This document shows, one piece after another, positions 1 through 9,277 of a stretch of 64,000 nt of DNA (position 1 is the first letter of the stretch; each line of letters starts with the position of its first letter). Origin of the DNA: Lachnospiraceae bacterium (GTDB lineage Bacteria > Bacillota > Clostridia > Lachnospirales > Lachnospiraceae); contig CABJAM010000006.1 of the NCBI GenBank assembly GCA_902363555.1, positions 17,854 to 81,853 on the forward strand, in the 5' to 3' direction. Under the pieces are notes generated by a model. That model saw only the letters and a program-made list of their open reading frames with translations, did no database searches and was not told where the DNA came from. The translations under genes and the position numbers were made by a program.

Positions 1-250
1 GGGGGGCGGGGCTGTGACCGGCTTGCGGTGAGCTTACTTCGGGATGCACTGCGACTAAGGCTGAAAAGTCCAAAATACAGGGCACCGGGCCAATGTTCAT
101 CAAAATTCTTTATGATTTTTGCTGAACTTGGCCCTCAGCTTTGGGCCTTGTAGGCACCAAAGCTGACCCTGTATTTTGGACTTTTCAACCTAAGTCTTAG
201 TTAGCATCCCTGTGTATGCTCACCGCAAGCCGGTCACAGCCCCGCCCCCA
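1..250. repeat. Long nested inverted repeat, about 250 bp
   Basis: Two perfect 32-base arms (2-33 and 218-249) enclose a second perfect 20-base pair of arms (63-82 and 167-186). Two smaller hairpins lie inside, around 88-134 and 135-165. The whole stretch can fold into one long branched hairpin on either strand. There is no convincing gene in it. It may be a foldback or MITE-like element; the window starts inside or at its edge, so the left boundary is unknown. Confidence 0.8.
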
Positions 251-398
251 AGCTCCACCGCCCCCCGGCCCCGTCAAAAAAATCCACCCCCGCAAAACCG
301 CAGCCCCAACGTTATCTCAGACGCAGGAAAAAAACTTTGTTTCTGACGACGACTTACATGTGTTGAGAGCTGTTCTTTTTTATGAGATGGAGTCCAAC

Positions 399-419
399 AT
401 AGCCGCTATCAGCGGCTAT
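399..419. repeat. Small palindrome between the two large ones
   Basis: A near-perfect palindrome with arms of about 9 bases around AGCCGCTATCAGCGGCT. Bases 251-398 beside it show no gene I can support. Confidence 0.5.
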
Positions 420-427
420 ATGAATAC

Positions 428-852
428 ATATTACAGTTTACAGAGGTCTGAGGCAAGTACGATGTCTGGGGGGCCTGCTGGGGGAGTTTTGTCACTGACC
501 GCCTGGGTTGTTCTGCCGGCTGGCGTTGTCCATAGCCCCTGCATGAAGCATACGGAGGGAAGCTACTGAGGCTTAGGCTGGGAAGTCCGCTTTTTCGGGG
601 CATCTTTGGGATTTCCAGTCCCAAATATGAAGGCCAAGCGAAGAAAGGTTATAAAGAGCTTACTGAGCATTGGCCTGATCCCCGAAAAAGCGGGCTTCCC
701 AGCCTTAGTCGAAGTTGCTTTTCGGAGTCGCTTCATGGCAGGGGCTATGGACAGCGCCAGCCGGCAGAGCAACCCAGGCGGTCAGTGGCGGAGTCTCCGC
801 AGCAGGCCCCCCAGGCATCGTACTTGCCTCAGACCTTCGTAAAACTATAATA
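428..852. repeat. Second long imperfect palindrome, about 400 bp
   Basis: The outer arms (about 441-560 and 716-837) are roughly 85-90% complementary over about 110 bases. The next arms (571-604 and 677-709) pair almost fully, then 631-637 pairs with 670-676, and a small hairpin (605-611/619-625) sits in the centre. The sequence differs from the 1-250 palindrome but has the same nested architecture. Short reading frames cross it on both strands, as expected of any palindrome, and none has a ribosome binding site. It is probably a foldback element or a highly structured transcript. Confidence 0.75.
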
Positions 853-890
853 CGTTTTCAGAAGTTTTTTTGCAAATGTTGGCGAAATGG

Positions 891-920
891 TTGTGTTGAG
901 GGCAAAGGATAGATTATAAT
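891..920 (+). promoter_or_regulatory. Putative sigma-A promoter of the thioesterase-dnaE unit
   Basis: TTGTGT at 891-896 and a consensus TATAAT at 915-920 are 18 bases apart, 50 bases before the first start codon. Confidence 0.5.
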
Positions 921-969
921 AGATGTAGGTTTTTGTTGACGGCTTTTTTGAAGGACAGGAGAGATTTTT

Positions 970-1374
970 ATGACATTGGATGAAATTAAGGCACGTGTAG
1001 AGTCTGCTGGCTTTGCACGATATACAGGGATTGAGGTTTTAGAGGCGCATGATGGGATGGCTGTGGGGCGGATCGTGCTGGATGAGCGGCATGTGAATCC
1101 CATAGGGTCGATTCATGGCGGATGTATTTTTACGCTGGTGGATACGATCGCAGGTACGGCATTTGTGAGTACTGAGAAGGTTTGCACAACGCTTTCCTCA
1201 AATATTGACTTTTTAAACGGGGCGATCGGCTCGAAGGTGCTCACGGCCAGGGCGGAGCCGGCGCGGATCGGGAACCATATTGCGGTTTTTGACGTGCGGG
1301 TGACAGATGACCGGGATAAGTTCATTGCCAGAGCTTCGGTGACGTTTTATGTGCTGCGGGATATGGAGGTATAG
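970..1374 (+). CDS. PaaI/YbaW-like hotdog-fold thioesterase
   Basis: A 134-residue protein of the small acyl-CoA thioesterase (4HBT) size class. The stretch HVNPIGSIHGGCIFTLVDT (about residues 41-59) matches the hotdog helix signature in which an HGG motif precedes the buried helix; the C-terminal strands GNHIAVFDVRV and RASVTFYVL complete the fold. The family hydrolyses acyl- or aryl-CoA thioesters in the cytosol; the substrate cannot be told from sequence. An AGGAG site lies about 8 bases before the ATG. dnaE starts 5 bases after its stop, so the two are probably co-transcribed. I am confident of the fold and less so of the substrate. Confidence 0.85.
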   Translation: MTLDEIKARVESAGFARYTGIEVLEAHDGMAVGRIVLDERHVNPIGSIHGGCIFTLVDTIAGTAFVSTEKVCTTLSSNIDFLNGAIGSKVLTARAEPARIGNHIAVFDVRVTDDRDKFIARASVTFYVLRDMEV

Positions 1375-1379
1375 GAGCT

Positions 1380-4300
1380 ATGAGTTTTACGCATTTGCAT
1401 GTCCATACGGAGTATAGCTTGCTGGACGGGTCAAATAAGATAAAAGAGCTGATCGCGCGGGTGAAGGAGCTGGGTATGGATAGCGTGGCGATTACGGACC
1501 ACGGTGTGATGTACGGCGTTATTGATTTTTACCGGGAGGCGAAGAAAAACGGTATCCGCCCGGTCATCGGCTGTGAGGTTTATGTGGCTCCGGGCTCCCG
1601 CTTTAATAAGGAAGGCCGGGATGACAACCGGTATTATCATCTGGTACTGCTGGCTGAAAATGATATCGGCTATCACAATCTGATGAAGATTGTTTCCAGA
1701 GGTTTTACCGAGGGCTTTTACTATAAGCCGAGGGTGGATAAGGAGCTGCTGCGGGAGTACAGCGAGGGGATCATTGCCCTGAGCGCCTGTCTGGCCGGTG
1801 AGGTACAGAGCTACATTGTTAAAGGCTTTTATGAGGAGGCTGTGAAGGCGGCGCTGGAATTGCAGGACATTTTCGGCAAGGGGAACTTTTTCCTGGAGCT
1901 TCAGGATCATGGGATTCCCGAGCAGCGGACAGTGAACCAGTCGCTGCTGCGGATGAACCGGGAGACCGGGATCGATCTGGTAGCCACCAATGATATTCAT
2001 TATACTTACGCGGAGGATGCCCAGGCCCACGATATTTTGCTGTGTATCCAGACAGGCAAGAAGGTGGCCGATGAGAACCGTATGCGCTACGAGGGCGGCC
2101 AATACTACATCAAGTCTGAGGACGAGATGAAGGAGCTATTTCCCTATGCCCTGGAGGCGCTGGAAAATACCCACAAGATCGCCCAGCGGTGTGAGGTGGA
2201 GATCACCTTCGGCGAGTACAAGCTGCCCCATTTTCCTGTGCCGGAGGGGTATGATGCGTGGAGCTATCTCCAGAAGATTACCATGGATGGCTTTAAGCGC
2301 CGGTATCCCGATGAGCCGGAGGATTTGAAGGAGCGTCTGGACTACGAGTTAAACGTGATCCATTCCATGGGCTTTGTGGATTATTTCCTTATTGTGTGGG
2401 ATTTTATAAAGTATGCCAGGGATCACGGGATCATCGTAGGACCGGGCCGTGGCTCCGCTGCCGGAAGTATCGTGTCCTATTGCCTGGAGATCACAAAGCT
2501 GGACCCGATCAAGTACAGTCTGCTGTTTGAGCGTTTCCTGAACCCGAACCGTGTGACCATGCCGGATATTGACGTGGATTTCTGTTTTGAGCGGCGCCAG
2601 GAGGTTATCGATTATGTTGTGAGCAAATACGGCAAGGACCGGGTGGTGCAGATCGTCACATTCGGTACGCTGGCGGCCCGCGGTGTCATCCGCGATGTGG
2701 GCCGGGCGCTGGATCTGCCCTATTCCCAGGTGGATGTGGTGGCGAAGATGATCCCCACGGAGCTGGGAATCACCATCGATAAGGCGTTGAAGCAAAATCC
2801 CGAGCTGCGCAGCGCCTATGAGTCGGACGAGCAGATACACTACCTGATCGACATGGCTAAACGGCTGGAGGGATTGCCGCGGCACACGTCCATGCACGCG
2901 GCCGGCGTTGTCATCAGCCCCAAGGCGGTGGACGAGTATGTGCCCCTCTCAAGAGGCGCTGATGATGCCATAACGACCCAGTTTACCATGACGACGCTGG
3001 AGGAGCTGGGGCTTTTGAAAATGGACTTCCTCGGGCTGCGTACGCTCACAGTGATCCAGAACGCGGAGAAGCTGATCAACCGCAGGCCCGGCGTTCATCT
3101 GGATATCGATAACATTGATTATGCCGATAAAAATGTTTACGAGCTGATCAGCTCCGGTAAATGTGATGGTATATTCCAGCTTGAAAGTTCAGGTATGAAG
3201 AACTTTATGAAGGAGTTAAAGCCGGCCAATCTGGAGGATATCATTGCCGGTATTTCCCTTTACCGACCCGGACCAATGGATTTCATACCCAAGTATATCC
3301 GGGGAAAGAATGACCAGGACAGCATCCGCTATGACTGTCCGCAGTTGGAGGCGATTTTGGCGCCCACCTACGGCTGTATCGTCTATCAGGAGCAGGTTAT
3401 GCAGATCGTTATGGAGCTGGCCGGCTATGACCTGGGCCGAAGCGATCTGGTGCGCCGTGCCATGTCTAAGAAAAAGGCCGATGTTATGGCCAGAGAGCGG
3501 GAATATTTTGTTTACGGAAATGAAGAGCTGAATGTGCCTGGATGTATAAAAAACGGTATTGATGAGAAAACTGCCAATAAGATATTTGATGAAATGACGG
3601 ATTTTGCCAAATATGCTTTTAATAAATCCCATGCGGCCGCGTATACGATCGTTTCCTATCAGACCGCCTGGCTGAAATGCTATTACCCTGTGGAATTTAT
3701 GGCGGCGCTTATGACGTCCGTTATTGAAAATTCTTCCAAGGTCGCCGAGTATATTATGTCCTGCCGTCAGATGAATATCCAGATCCTGCCGCCGGATATT
3801 AATGAAGGGGAAAGCTCATTTTCCGTATCCGACGGGAAGATCCGCTATGGCCTTTCAGCCATAAAGAGCCTTGGAAAGCCGGTGATCGAAGCGATCGTGG
3901 CTGAGCGGGAAATCGGCGGACACTATAAGAGCCTGAAGGATTTCTGTGAGCGGCTCACCGGTAAGGAGGTCAATAAGCGGACCATTGAAAACTTTATCAA
4001 GGCCGGCGCTTTCGACAGTCTGGGGGCCACAAGGCGTCAGCAGATGATGGTTTACGCCCAGGTGCTCGATCAGGTAAATATGGAAAAGAAAAAGTCCATG
4101 ACCGGCCAGATGTCCTTGTTTGATTTTGTCAGTGAGGATGTGAAGCAGGCCTTTGAGGTCCGCTATCCGGATGTGGGTGAGTATGACCGGGAGACGCTGC
4201 TGGCCTATGAGAAGGAAGTGCTGGGCGTATATATCAGCGGACATCCGCTGGAGGAATTTGAGGCGGCCTGGCGCAAAAACATTACGGCGCTGACTTCGGA

Positions 4301-4847
4301 TTTTTATGATGACGATGAGGCTGGCGCGCTGAAAGTTAAGGATGGGCAGAACGTTATTGTCGGCGGCATGATCACTGGAAAGACCGTAAAGACCACAAAG
4401 ACGAACCAGCTCATGGCGTTTATAACGCTGGAGGATCTGGTAGGGTCTGTGGAGATTATTGTTTTCCCGAGAGATTATGAGAAAAACAGAGAATATCTCA
4501 ATGAGGAAAATAAAATCTATGTGAAGGGCCGGGTCAGCGCCAGTGAGGATACCCAGGCAAAGCTGATTTGTGAAAAAATTGTCGCATTTTCGCAGATTCC
4601 AAAGGAGGTCTGGATAAGATTTCCGGATAAGGACAGCTTCCTTGCCGTCGAGGGTAAGGTGTTTGAAAGCATTGAAAACAGCGACGGAAATGACCGGGTG
4701 GTCATCTTCTGCCAGAAGGAGAAGGCGGTCAAGCGTCTGCCTCCGATCTATAATATTGAGGCTGATGACGAAATGCTCCGTCGATTGGGTGAGACTTTTG
4801 GCGCCGAAAATATTAAAATTCAGCAAAATGCCTTGAAAATGTCTTAA
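1380..4847 (+). CDS. dnaE: DNA polymerase III alpha subunit (DnaE type)
   Basis: At 1155 residues it is the length of a DnaE replicative polymerase. It opens with a PHP domain (HLHVHTEYSLLDG, residues 5-17). The polymerase active site carries PDIDVDF near residue 395 after GPGRGSAAGS, a helix-hairpin-helix region follows, and an OB-fold nucleic-acid-binding domain starts near residue 985. It synthesises DNA at the fork with the beta clamp; in Firmicutes DnaE usually extends primers alongside PolC. GGAGG overlapping the previous gene's end provides the ribosome binding site. The reading frame is intact. Confidence 0.97.
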   Translation: MSFTHLHVHTEYSLLDGSNKIKELIARVKELGMDSVAITDHGVMYGVIDFYREAKKNGIRPVIGCEVYVAPGSRFNKEGRDDNRYYHLVLLAENDIGYHNLMKIVSRGFTEGFYYKPRVDKELLREYSEGIIALSACLAGEVQSYIVKGFYEEAVKAALELQDIFGKGNFFLELQDHGIPEQRTVNQSLLRMNRETGIDLVATNDIHYTYAEDAQAHDILLCIQTGKKVADENRMRYEGGQYYIKSEDEMKELFPYALEALENTHKIAQRCEVEITFGEYKLPHFPVPEGYDAWSYLQKITMDGFKRRYPDEPEDLKERLDYELNVIHSMGFVDYFLIVWDFIKYARDHGIIVGPGRGSAAGSIVSYCLEITKLDPIKYSLLFERFLNPNRVTMPDIDVDFCFERRQEVIDYVVSKYGKDRVVQIVTFGTLAARGVIRDVGRALDLPYSQVDVVAKMIPTELGITIDKALKQNPELRSAYESDEQIHYLIDMAKRLEGLPRHTSMHAAGVVISPKAVDEYVPLSRGADDAITTQFTMTTLEELGLLKMDFLGLRTLTVIQNAEKLINRRPGVHLDIDNIDYADKNVYELISSGKCDGIFQLESSGMKNFMKELKPANLEDIIAGISLYRPGPMDFIPKYIRGKNDQDSIRYDCPQLEAILAPTYGCIVYQEQVMQIVMELAGYDLGRSDLVRRAMSKKKADVMAREREYFVYGNEELNVPGCIKNGIDEKTANKIFDEMTDFAKYAFNKSHAAAYTIVSYQTAWLKCYYPVEFMAALMTSVIENSSKVAEYIMSCRQMNIQILPPDINEGESSFSVSDGKIRYGLSAIKSLGKPVIEAIVAEREIGGHYKSLKDFCERLTGKEVNKRTIENFIKAGAFDSLGATRRQQMMVYAQVLDQVNMEKKKSMTGQMSLFDFVSEDVKQAFEVRYPDVGEYDRETLLAYEKEVLGVYISGHPLEEFEAAWRKNITALTSDFYDDDEAGALKVKDGQNVIVGGMITGKTVKTTKTNQLMAFITLEDLVGSVEIIVFPRDYEKNREYLNEENKIYVKGRVSASEDTQAKLICEKIVAFSQIPKEVWIRFPDKDSFLAVEGKVFESIENSDGNDRVVIFCQKEKAVKRLPPIYNIEADDEMLRRLGETFGAENIKIQQNALKMS

Positions 4848-4861
4848 ATATATATTAGAAT
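4833..4861 (+). promoter_or_regulatory. Putative pfkA promoter overlapping the dnaE stop
   Basis: TTGAAA (4833-4838), a 17-base spacer and TAGAAT (4856-4861). The promoter starts inside the last codons of dnaE and leaves a leader of about 140 bases before pfkA. Confidence 0.6.
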
Positions 4862-5009
4862 AGACGTGATTTGTTTTATTGAAGGCCATGCACAGCAGGG
4901 GCAAGGTGGGTATGGCCGGGTTCCAAAAAAATGGATCATAATTACAATTCAGTGAGAGAGAATGAGCAGGCATTATTGATAAAAAAATGACAAGTTGGAG
5001 GTTGACGTC

Positions 5010-5987
5010 ATGAGCGAGAATAAAATTAAGACGATCGGTGTTTTGACCAGCGGCGGCGACGCGCCGGGGATGAATGCGGCAGTGCGTGCGGTTGTACGTA
5101 CGGCGATTGCCTATGGCTGTGAAGTAAAGGGCATACAGAAAGGTTTTTCCGGGCTGTTGGATGAGGAGATCATAGACCTTTCAGCCGGGAGTGTTTCCGA
5201 TATATTGAGCCGCGGCGGTACATTTTTATACACCGCACGCTGTCCGGAGTTTAAGACGCTGGAGGGGCAGCAGCAGGGCGCAGATGTGTGCCGTAAGTAT
5301 GGGATTGACGGCGTGGTTGTCATCGGCGGCGACGGGTCCTTCCAGGGGGCGCAGAAGCTGGCAAATCTTGGGATCAACACGATCGGTATCCCGGGCACCA
5401 TCGACCTGGATATCGCCTGTACAGAGTACACCATCGGCTTTGATACGGCGGTAAATACGGCCATGGAAGCCATTGACAAGGTCCGCGATACATCCACATC
5501 CCACGAGCGGTGCAGTATTATCGAGGTTATGGGCCGCAATGCCGGTTATATTGCCCTGTGGTGCGGTATTGCCAACGGTGCGGAGGATATCCTCCTGCCG
5601 GAGATTTATAATTACGATGAGGCTGCCATTATTGATAATATTATCAAAAACAGAAAGCGCGGGAAAAAGCATCATATCGTTATTAACGCTGAGGGCGTCG
5701 GCCATTCCACAAGCATGGCTAAAAGGATCGAGGCGGCTACTGGGATCGAGACACGTGCGACGATCCTGGGCCATCTGCAAAGAGGCGGAAGCCCCACGGC
5801 CAAGGACCGCGTTTATGCATCCATCATGGGCGCTTATGCCGTAGATGCGCTCATGGCCGGAAAGTCCAACCGTGTTGTGGCTTACAAGCACGGCGAGTAT
5901 GTGGATTATGATATCGATGAAGCTCTGGCAATGCAGAAGGACATCGATCCGTTCCAGTACAGTGTTGCGAAGATATTGTCCATTTAA
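5010..5987 (+). CDS. pfkA: ATP-dependent 6-phosphofructokinase
   Basis: A 325-residue enzyme that phosphorylates fructose 6-phosphate in glycolysis. Visible motifs are GVLTSGGDAPGMNAAVRA at the N-terminus, VIGGDGSFQGA and GTIDLDI, which holds the catalytic Asp. The Gly of GGDGS, rather than Asp, indicates ATP and not pyrophosphate as donor. The usual TIDND is TIDLD here, a change also seen in other Clostridia as far as I recall. A TTG start at 4995 is possible, but the ATG at 5010 sits 8 bases after GGAGG and gives the normal N-terminus. The dnaE-pfkA order is typical of Lachnospiraceae. Confidence 0.95.
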   Translation: MSENKIKTIGVLTSGGDAPGMNAAVRAVVRTAIAYGCEVKGIQKGFSGLLDEEIIDLSAGSVSDILSRGGTFLYTARCPEFKTLEGQQQGADVCRKYGIDGVVVIGGDGSFQGAQKLANLGINTIGIPGTIDLDIACTEYTIGFDTAVNTAMEAIDKVRDTSTSHERCSIIEVMGRNAGYIALWCGIANGAEDILLPEIYNYDEAAIIDNIIKNRKRGKKHHIVINAEGVGHSTSMAKRIEAATGIETRATILGHLQRGGSPTAKDRVYASIMGAYAVDALMAGKSNRVVAYKHGEYVDYDIDEALAMQKDIDPFQYSVAKILSI

Positions 5988-6046
5988 AACGACGGTGCAG
6001 GTCTGTATTTACAGGAACTTGCTTAATGCTGTAAAATAAAAAAGAT

Positions 6047-6092
6047 AAAGGCGGAAGCGCGTGCTGTTGGGGCCGGCGCCTCCGCCTTTTTT
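6047..6092 (+). terminator. Rho-independent terminator after pfkA
   Basis: A GC-rich stem (AAAGGCGGA with GCGC against GCGCC and TCCGCCTTT) is followed by a run of T. Confidence 0.85.
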
Positions 6093-6117
6093 ACAAAGAC
6101 TAAATTAGGAGGAAATT

Positions 6118-6891
6118 ATGATCAGCAGCTTATCAAATCCCCAGATGAAGCATATTGTCCAGCTTCAAAAAAAATCCAGGTACCGCAATGAGCAGCGGCA
6201 GTTTGTGGCCGAGGGGCAGCGGATGGTTTTGGAAACGCCGGAGGATCTGCTTGTGAAGGTTTATATCAGCGAGGACTTTGCACCGGAGCCGGAGGCTGCC
6301 GGGTGGATTCGCGCTCACAGCCGTGAGGTCGTTTCATCGAAGGTGTTTAAGGAGCTTTCTCAGACTCAGACGCCCCAGGGGATTTTAGCTGTGGTGCGCA
6401 TGGCGGAGCGGGATCTGAAACATATTTTAAAAGGGCGCACGTTCCTTTTGCTGGAAACGCTTCAGGACCCAGGAAATCTGGGCACGATCCTGCGCACGGC
6501 GGAGGGGGCCGGTGTGGACGGCGTGATTTTAAACCGGACCTGCGTGGATATTTATAATCCAAAGGTGGTGCGCTCCACGATGGGCTCGCTTTACAGGGTG
6601 CCTTTTGTTTATGTGGATGACCTGGGAGCCACCATAGGGCAGATGAAGGCCGGCGGCATACGCCTGTTTGCGGCCCATCTGAGGGGAAAGAAAAATTACT
6701 ATGATGCGGATTTTACCGGCCGGTGCGGTTTTATCATCGGGAATGAGGCCAATGGCATTACAGATGAGACGGCGGCGCTGGCGACAGAATATGTGCGCAT
6801 CCCCATGGCCGGTAAGCTGGAATCGCTCAATGCGGCCATGGCGGCAGGGATACTTATGTATGAATCGGCGCGTCAGCGGTCAAAATATTAA
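6118..6891 (+). CDS. SpoU/TrmH-family RNA 2'-O-methyltransferase
   Basis: 257 residues with the three SPOUT motifs: LQDPGNLGTILRTAEGAG (about residues 115-132), FIIGNEANGIT (about 201-211) and IPMAGKLESLNAAMAAGI near the C-terminus. The last two form the trefoil-knot SAM site. The N-terminal part (SNPQMKHIVQLQKKSRYR) is the L30e-like substrate-binding domain found in RlmB/TsnR-type enzymes. It most likely methylates ribose in 23S rRNA; the exact nucleotide is not deducible. AGGAGG lies just before the ATG and it follows the pfkA terminator. Confidence 0.9.
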   Translation: MISSLSNPQMKHIVQLQKKSRYRNEQRQFVAEGQRMVLETPEDLLVKVYISEDFAPEPEAAGWIRAHSREVVSSKVFKELSQTQTPQGILAVVRMAERDLKHILKGRTFLLLETLQDPGNLGTILRTAEGAGVDGVILNRTCVDIYNPKVVRSTMGSLYRVPFVYVDDLGATIGQMKAGGIRLFAAHLRGKKNYYDADFTGRCGFIIGNEANGITDETAALATEYVRIPMAGKLESLNAAMAAGILMYESARQRSKY

Positions 6892-6920
6892 TGCCAATGC
6901 GAAAGCTGCCAACATTGTGA

Positions 6921-6949
6921 TTGTTTTGCATTATATTCCGTGATATAAT
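6921..6949 (+). promoter_or_regulatory. Extended -10 promoter for the nfeD-SPFH operon
   Basis: TTGTTT (6921-6926), 17 bases, then TATAAT (6944-6949) preceded by TGA, giving an extended -10. Confidence 0.65.
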
Positions 6950-7027
6950 AAACACAAATAGTGAGCGGTCCAAAGACATCCGCAAACTATAGATAAGCAT
7001 TCAACCCGAAAAGAAGGAGGGGTTTTT

Positions 7028-7477
7028 ATGATTGCGATAGGCTGGTTAATTGCCATGGCTGTGCTGTTGGTGATCGAGATCGCCACACTGGGGCTGACGA
7101 CCATATGGTTTGCCGCAGGCGCGCTGGTAGCATTTATTGTTGCTATTTTTGGGCTGCCTTTGTGGCTGCAGATCACGCTGTTTATCACGGTGTCACTGGT
7201 GCTTTTACTGTGTACGCGGCCGCTTGCGACGCGCTATTTAAACTCCAGAACGACTAAGACGAACGCCGAAAGCCTTGTGGGAAAAACGGCGAGGGTCACT
7301 GCCGGAATTGATAATATTCAATCCAAAGGTCAGGTCGTGATCGGTGGTATGGAGTGGACCGCCCGGTCCACAGATGACGCTGTGCTTATTCCCGAGGGGG
7401 CTCTTGTGACTATCGAGGGAATCAGCGGTGTTAAACTTATTGTGACAGAAAAAAAGGAGGGTACAGAAAATGAGTAA
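7028..7477 (+). CDS. NfeD-like membrane protein
   Basis: 149 residues: two or three transmembrane helices in the first 70 residues (LIAMAVLLVIEIATLGL, then AGALVAFIVAIFGLPLW and ITLFITVSLVLLL), then a soluble OB-fold-like domain (LVGKTARVTAGIDN to TIEGISGVKLIV). This is the short NfeD form that pairs with SPFH/stomatin proteins. It overlaps the next gene by 8 bases (ATGAGTAA), a sign of translational coupling. The pair probably organises membrane microdomains; no enzymatic motif is present, since the ClpP-like protease half of long NfeD is missing. Confidence 0.85.
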   Translation: MIAIGWLIAMAVLLVIEIATLGLTTIWFAAGALVAFIVAIFGLPLWLQITLFITVSLVLLLCTRPLATRYLNSRTTKTNAESLVGKTARVTAGIDNIQSKGQVVIGGMEWTARSTDDAVLIPEGALVTIEGISGVKLIVTEKKEGTENE

Positions 7478-8444
7478 TATGATTTATCTTCTCGCGGCAG
7501 GTACGAGTATACCTGCGATCATCGGTATTGTCGTTCTTATTTTGGTTGTGCTGCTGCTGGTAACATCCTGCTTTAAGATCGTTCCCCAGGCGCACGCCTA
7601 TGTTGTGGAACGTCTGGGCGCTTATCAGAGCACCTGGTCTGTTGGTTTTCACTTAAAAGTTCCGGTGATCGATAAGATTGCCAAAAAAGTGATGCTCAAA
7701 GAGCAGGTTGTGGATTTTGCACCGCAGCCGGTAATTACAAAGGATAACGTAACGATGCGTATTGATACGGTCGTTTTCTATCAGATCACCGACCCGAAGC
7801 TTTACAGCTACGGTGTTCAGAATCCGATCATGGCCATTGAAAATCTGACAGCGACCACACTGCGTAATATTATCGGTGATCTGGAGCTGGATGAGACGCT
7901 CACCTCCCGTGAGATCATCAATGCGAAGATGCGCGCCACACTGGATGAAGCCACCGACCCATGGGGCATTAAGGTCAACCGTGTGGAGCTTAAAAATATC
8001 ATTCCTCCGGCTGTGATCCAGGATGCCATGGAGAAACAGATGAAGGCCGAGCGTGAGCGCCGTGAGACGATCCTCATCGCCGAGGGCGAGAAGCGTTCCG
8101 CTATCTTAAAGGCTGAAGGTCATAAGGAGTCTGTGATCTTACAGGCCGAGGCCGATAAGCAGTCCGCTATTTTACGTGCAGAGGCTGTGAAGGAAGCGAA
8201 AATCCGTGAGGCTGAAGGTGAGGCCGAGGCCATTAAGAAGGTGCAGCAGGCCAATGCCGATGGTATCCGTTTCCTCAAGGATGCCGGCGCTGATGCCGCC
8301 GTATTGCAGATCAAGAGCCTGGAAGCCTTTGAGAAAGCTGCGGATGGCAAGGCTACGAAGATCATTATCCCTTCGGAGATCCAGGGGATGGCTGGACTTG
8401 TGAAGTCCGCCGCAGAGGTATTTAAGGACGATGCTCCGGCCTGA
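7470..8444 (+). CDS. SPFH/band-7 (stomatin-like) membrane protein
   Basis: 324 residues. An N-terminal hydrophobic segment (IIGIVVLILVVLLLVTSC) is followed by the SPFH core (VPQAHAYVVERLGAYQSTW to VELKNIIPP). A long heptad-like helix rich in AEGEKRSAILKAEG repeats (about residues 185-265) is typical of prohibitin/stomatin oligomers of the QmcA type. It probably forms ring-like membrane scaffolds with the NfeD partner encoded just upstream. The ribosome binding site AAGGAGG is inside the end of nfeD. Family membership is secure; the cellular role is inferred. Confidence 0.92.
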   Translation: MSNMIYLLAAGTSIPAIIGIVVLILVVLLLVTSCFKIVPQAHAYVVERLGAYQSTWSVGFHLKVPVIDKIAKKVMLKEQVVDFAPQPVITKDNVTMRIDTVVFYQITDPKLYSYGVQNPIMAIENLTATTLRNIIGDLELDETLTSREIINAKMRATLDEATDPWGIKVNRVELKNIIPPAVIQDAMEKQMKAERERRETILIAEGEKRSAILKAEGHKESVILQAEADKQSAILRAEAVKEAKIREAEGEAEAIKKVQQANADGIRFLKDAGADAAVLQIKSLEAFEKAADGKATKIIIPSEIQGMAGLVKSAAEVFKDDAPA

Positions 8445-8458
8445 TGGCGCGGAAATAG

Positions 8459-8514
8459 AAGGCTTTCCGGGGATTATCGCAATTTATTTTGCGGTAACCC
8501 GGAAGGCCTTATTT
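8459..8514 (+). terminator. Terminator after the SPFH gene
   Basis: AAGGCTTTCCGGG pairs with CCCGGAAGGCCTT (one bulge), an inner hairpin pairs TCGCAA with TTGCGG, and ATTTTAT follows. Confidence 0.8.
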
Positions 8515-8537
8515 TATACAGGGGAGAGGAATCAAAG

Positions 8538-8810
8538 GTGGGGAAGTTTCTCAGTCGCAGGTCCATTACTGTCTGGATCGTAATTATCTTTATATGTATT
8601 ATTTTTCCGATGAACATTTTACTCATATCCAGTACTCAAAGCTATATGGATGCTTTGGAGACACAGACGGTGGATTCGTGCAAAAGTATTATGGAAGTGT
8701 ATATGATGCAGCTGGACAGCCAGGCAGAGATGATGGAATGGTTTGGCGGACAGAGGGCATACTCGGTTGTCAAAAAGGGTGTATGGATTAACTACGATAA
8801 AGCAAAATAA
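8538..8810 (+). pseudogene. N-terminal remnant of a membrane sensor protein
   Basis: A 90-residue frame starting at GTG with GGGGAGAGGA about 8 bases upstream. Residues 10-32 (ITVWIVIIFICIIFPMNILL) form a membrane anchor, followed by an extracytoplasmic helix (DALETQTVDSCKSIMEVYM). This is how YesM-like sensor histidine kinases begin. The frame ends after SVVKKGVWINYDKAK and no dimerisation or ATPase domain follows, so I read it as a truncated kinase gene. It may still be translated. A short independent membrane protein is the alternative. Confidence 0.5.
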
Positions 8811-9277
8811 AGTGTAAACTATGTGTAACAGTTCGGCCTTTATGAACTGTTACACTAAAACAAAGCATTCGTCGACTTTAAAATGCGGAATGACAACTTC
8901 CGCGACCTGGCAAAGTCGAAATGCGTCGATGGGTTTCTGTTGCCGTCGATACTCTTCTGTGCTATGATGAATATCATCTGAATTTACGAAAAGGGTGTAT
9001 TCATTTCTTGTTTTAATATCTGTAGGAGCATTTCTTTATAAAATTCATAATTTCCTTCTATAATTATTCATTCTTTGATTTACAAAAGACAGTCATTATA
9101 AATAATACCTTTGTGACATGGATTTAAAGCCGCCAGGCACAATCATGTCCGTTTACTCACTATAAAAGGGATAAGGTTAGCGGGCCTGACTGCCTGCTTG
9201 TGAATAGTAAACATAGGAGATTAAAGGAACGTATTGTAAATTTATGAGTAATTGTATATACTAAAAAGGAGAATGAT
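8811..9277. other. Gene-free gap with several hairpins
   Basis: A perfect 12-base stem (8823-8834 with 8844-8855, GTGTAACAGTTC) starts the gap without a T-run. It is followed by TCGACTTT (about 8872-8880) pairing with AAAGTCGA (about 8932-8939) around a GCGGA/TCCGC hairpin. From 8960 to 9277 the sequence is AT-rich. TTGTAA/TATACT with 17-base spacing (9234-9262) just before the next gene is a weak promoter candidate. No reading frame here can be supported. Confidence 0.5.

Noticed and set aside
216..569. A 117-codon open frame between the two palindromes
   Set aside because: It starts inside one palindrome arm and ends inside the other, has no ribosome site and shows no family resemblance.
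3855..4973. A 372-codon minus-strand frame opposite dnaE
   Set aside because: It mirrors conserved dnaE coding sequence, lacks a ribosome site and has no recognisable domain.
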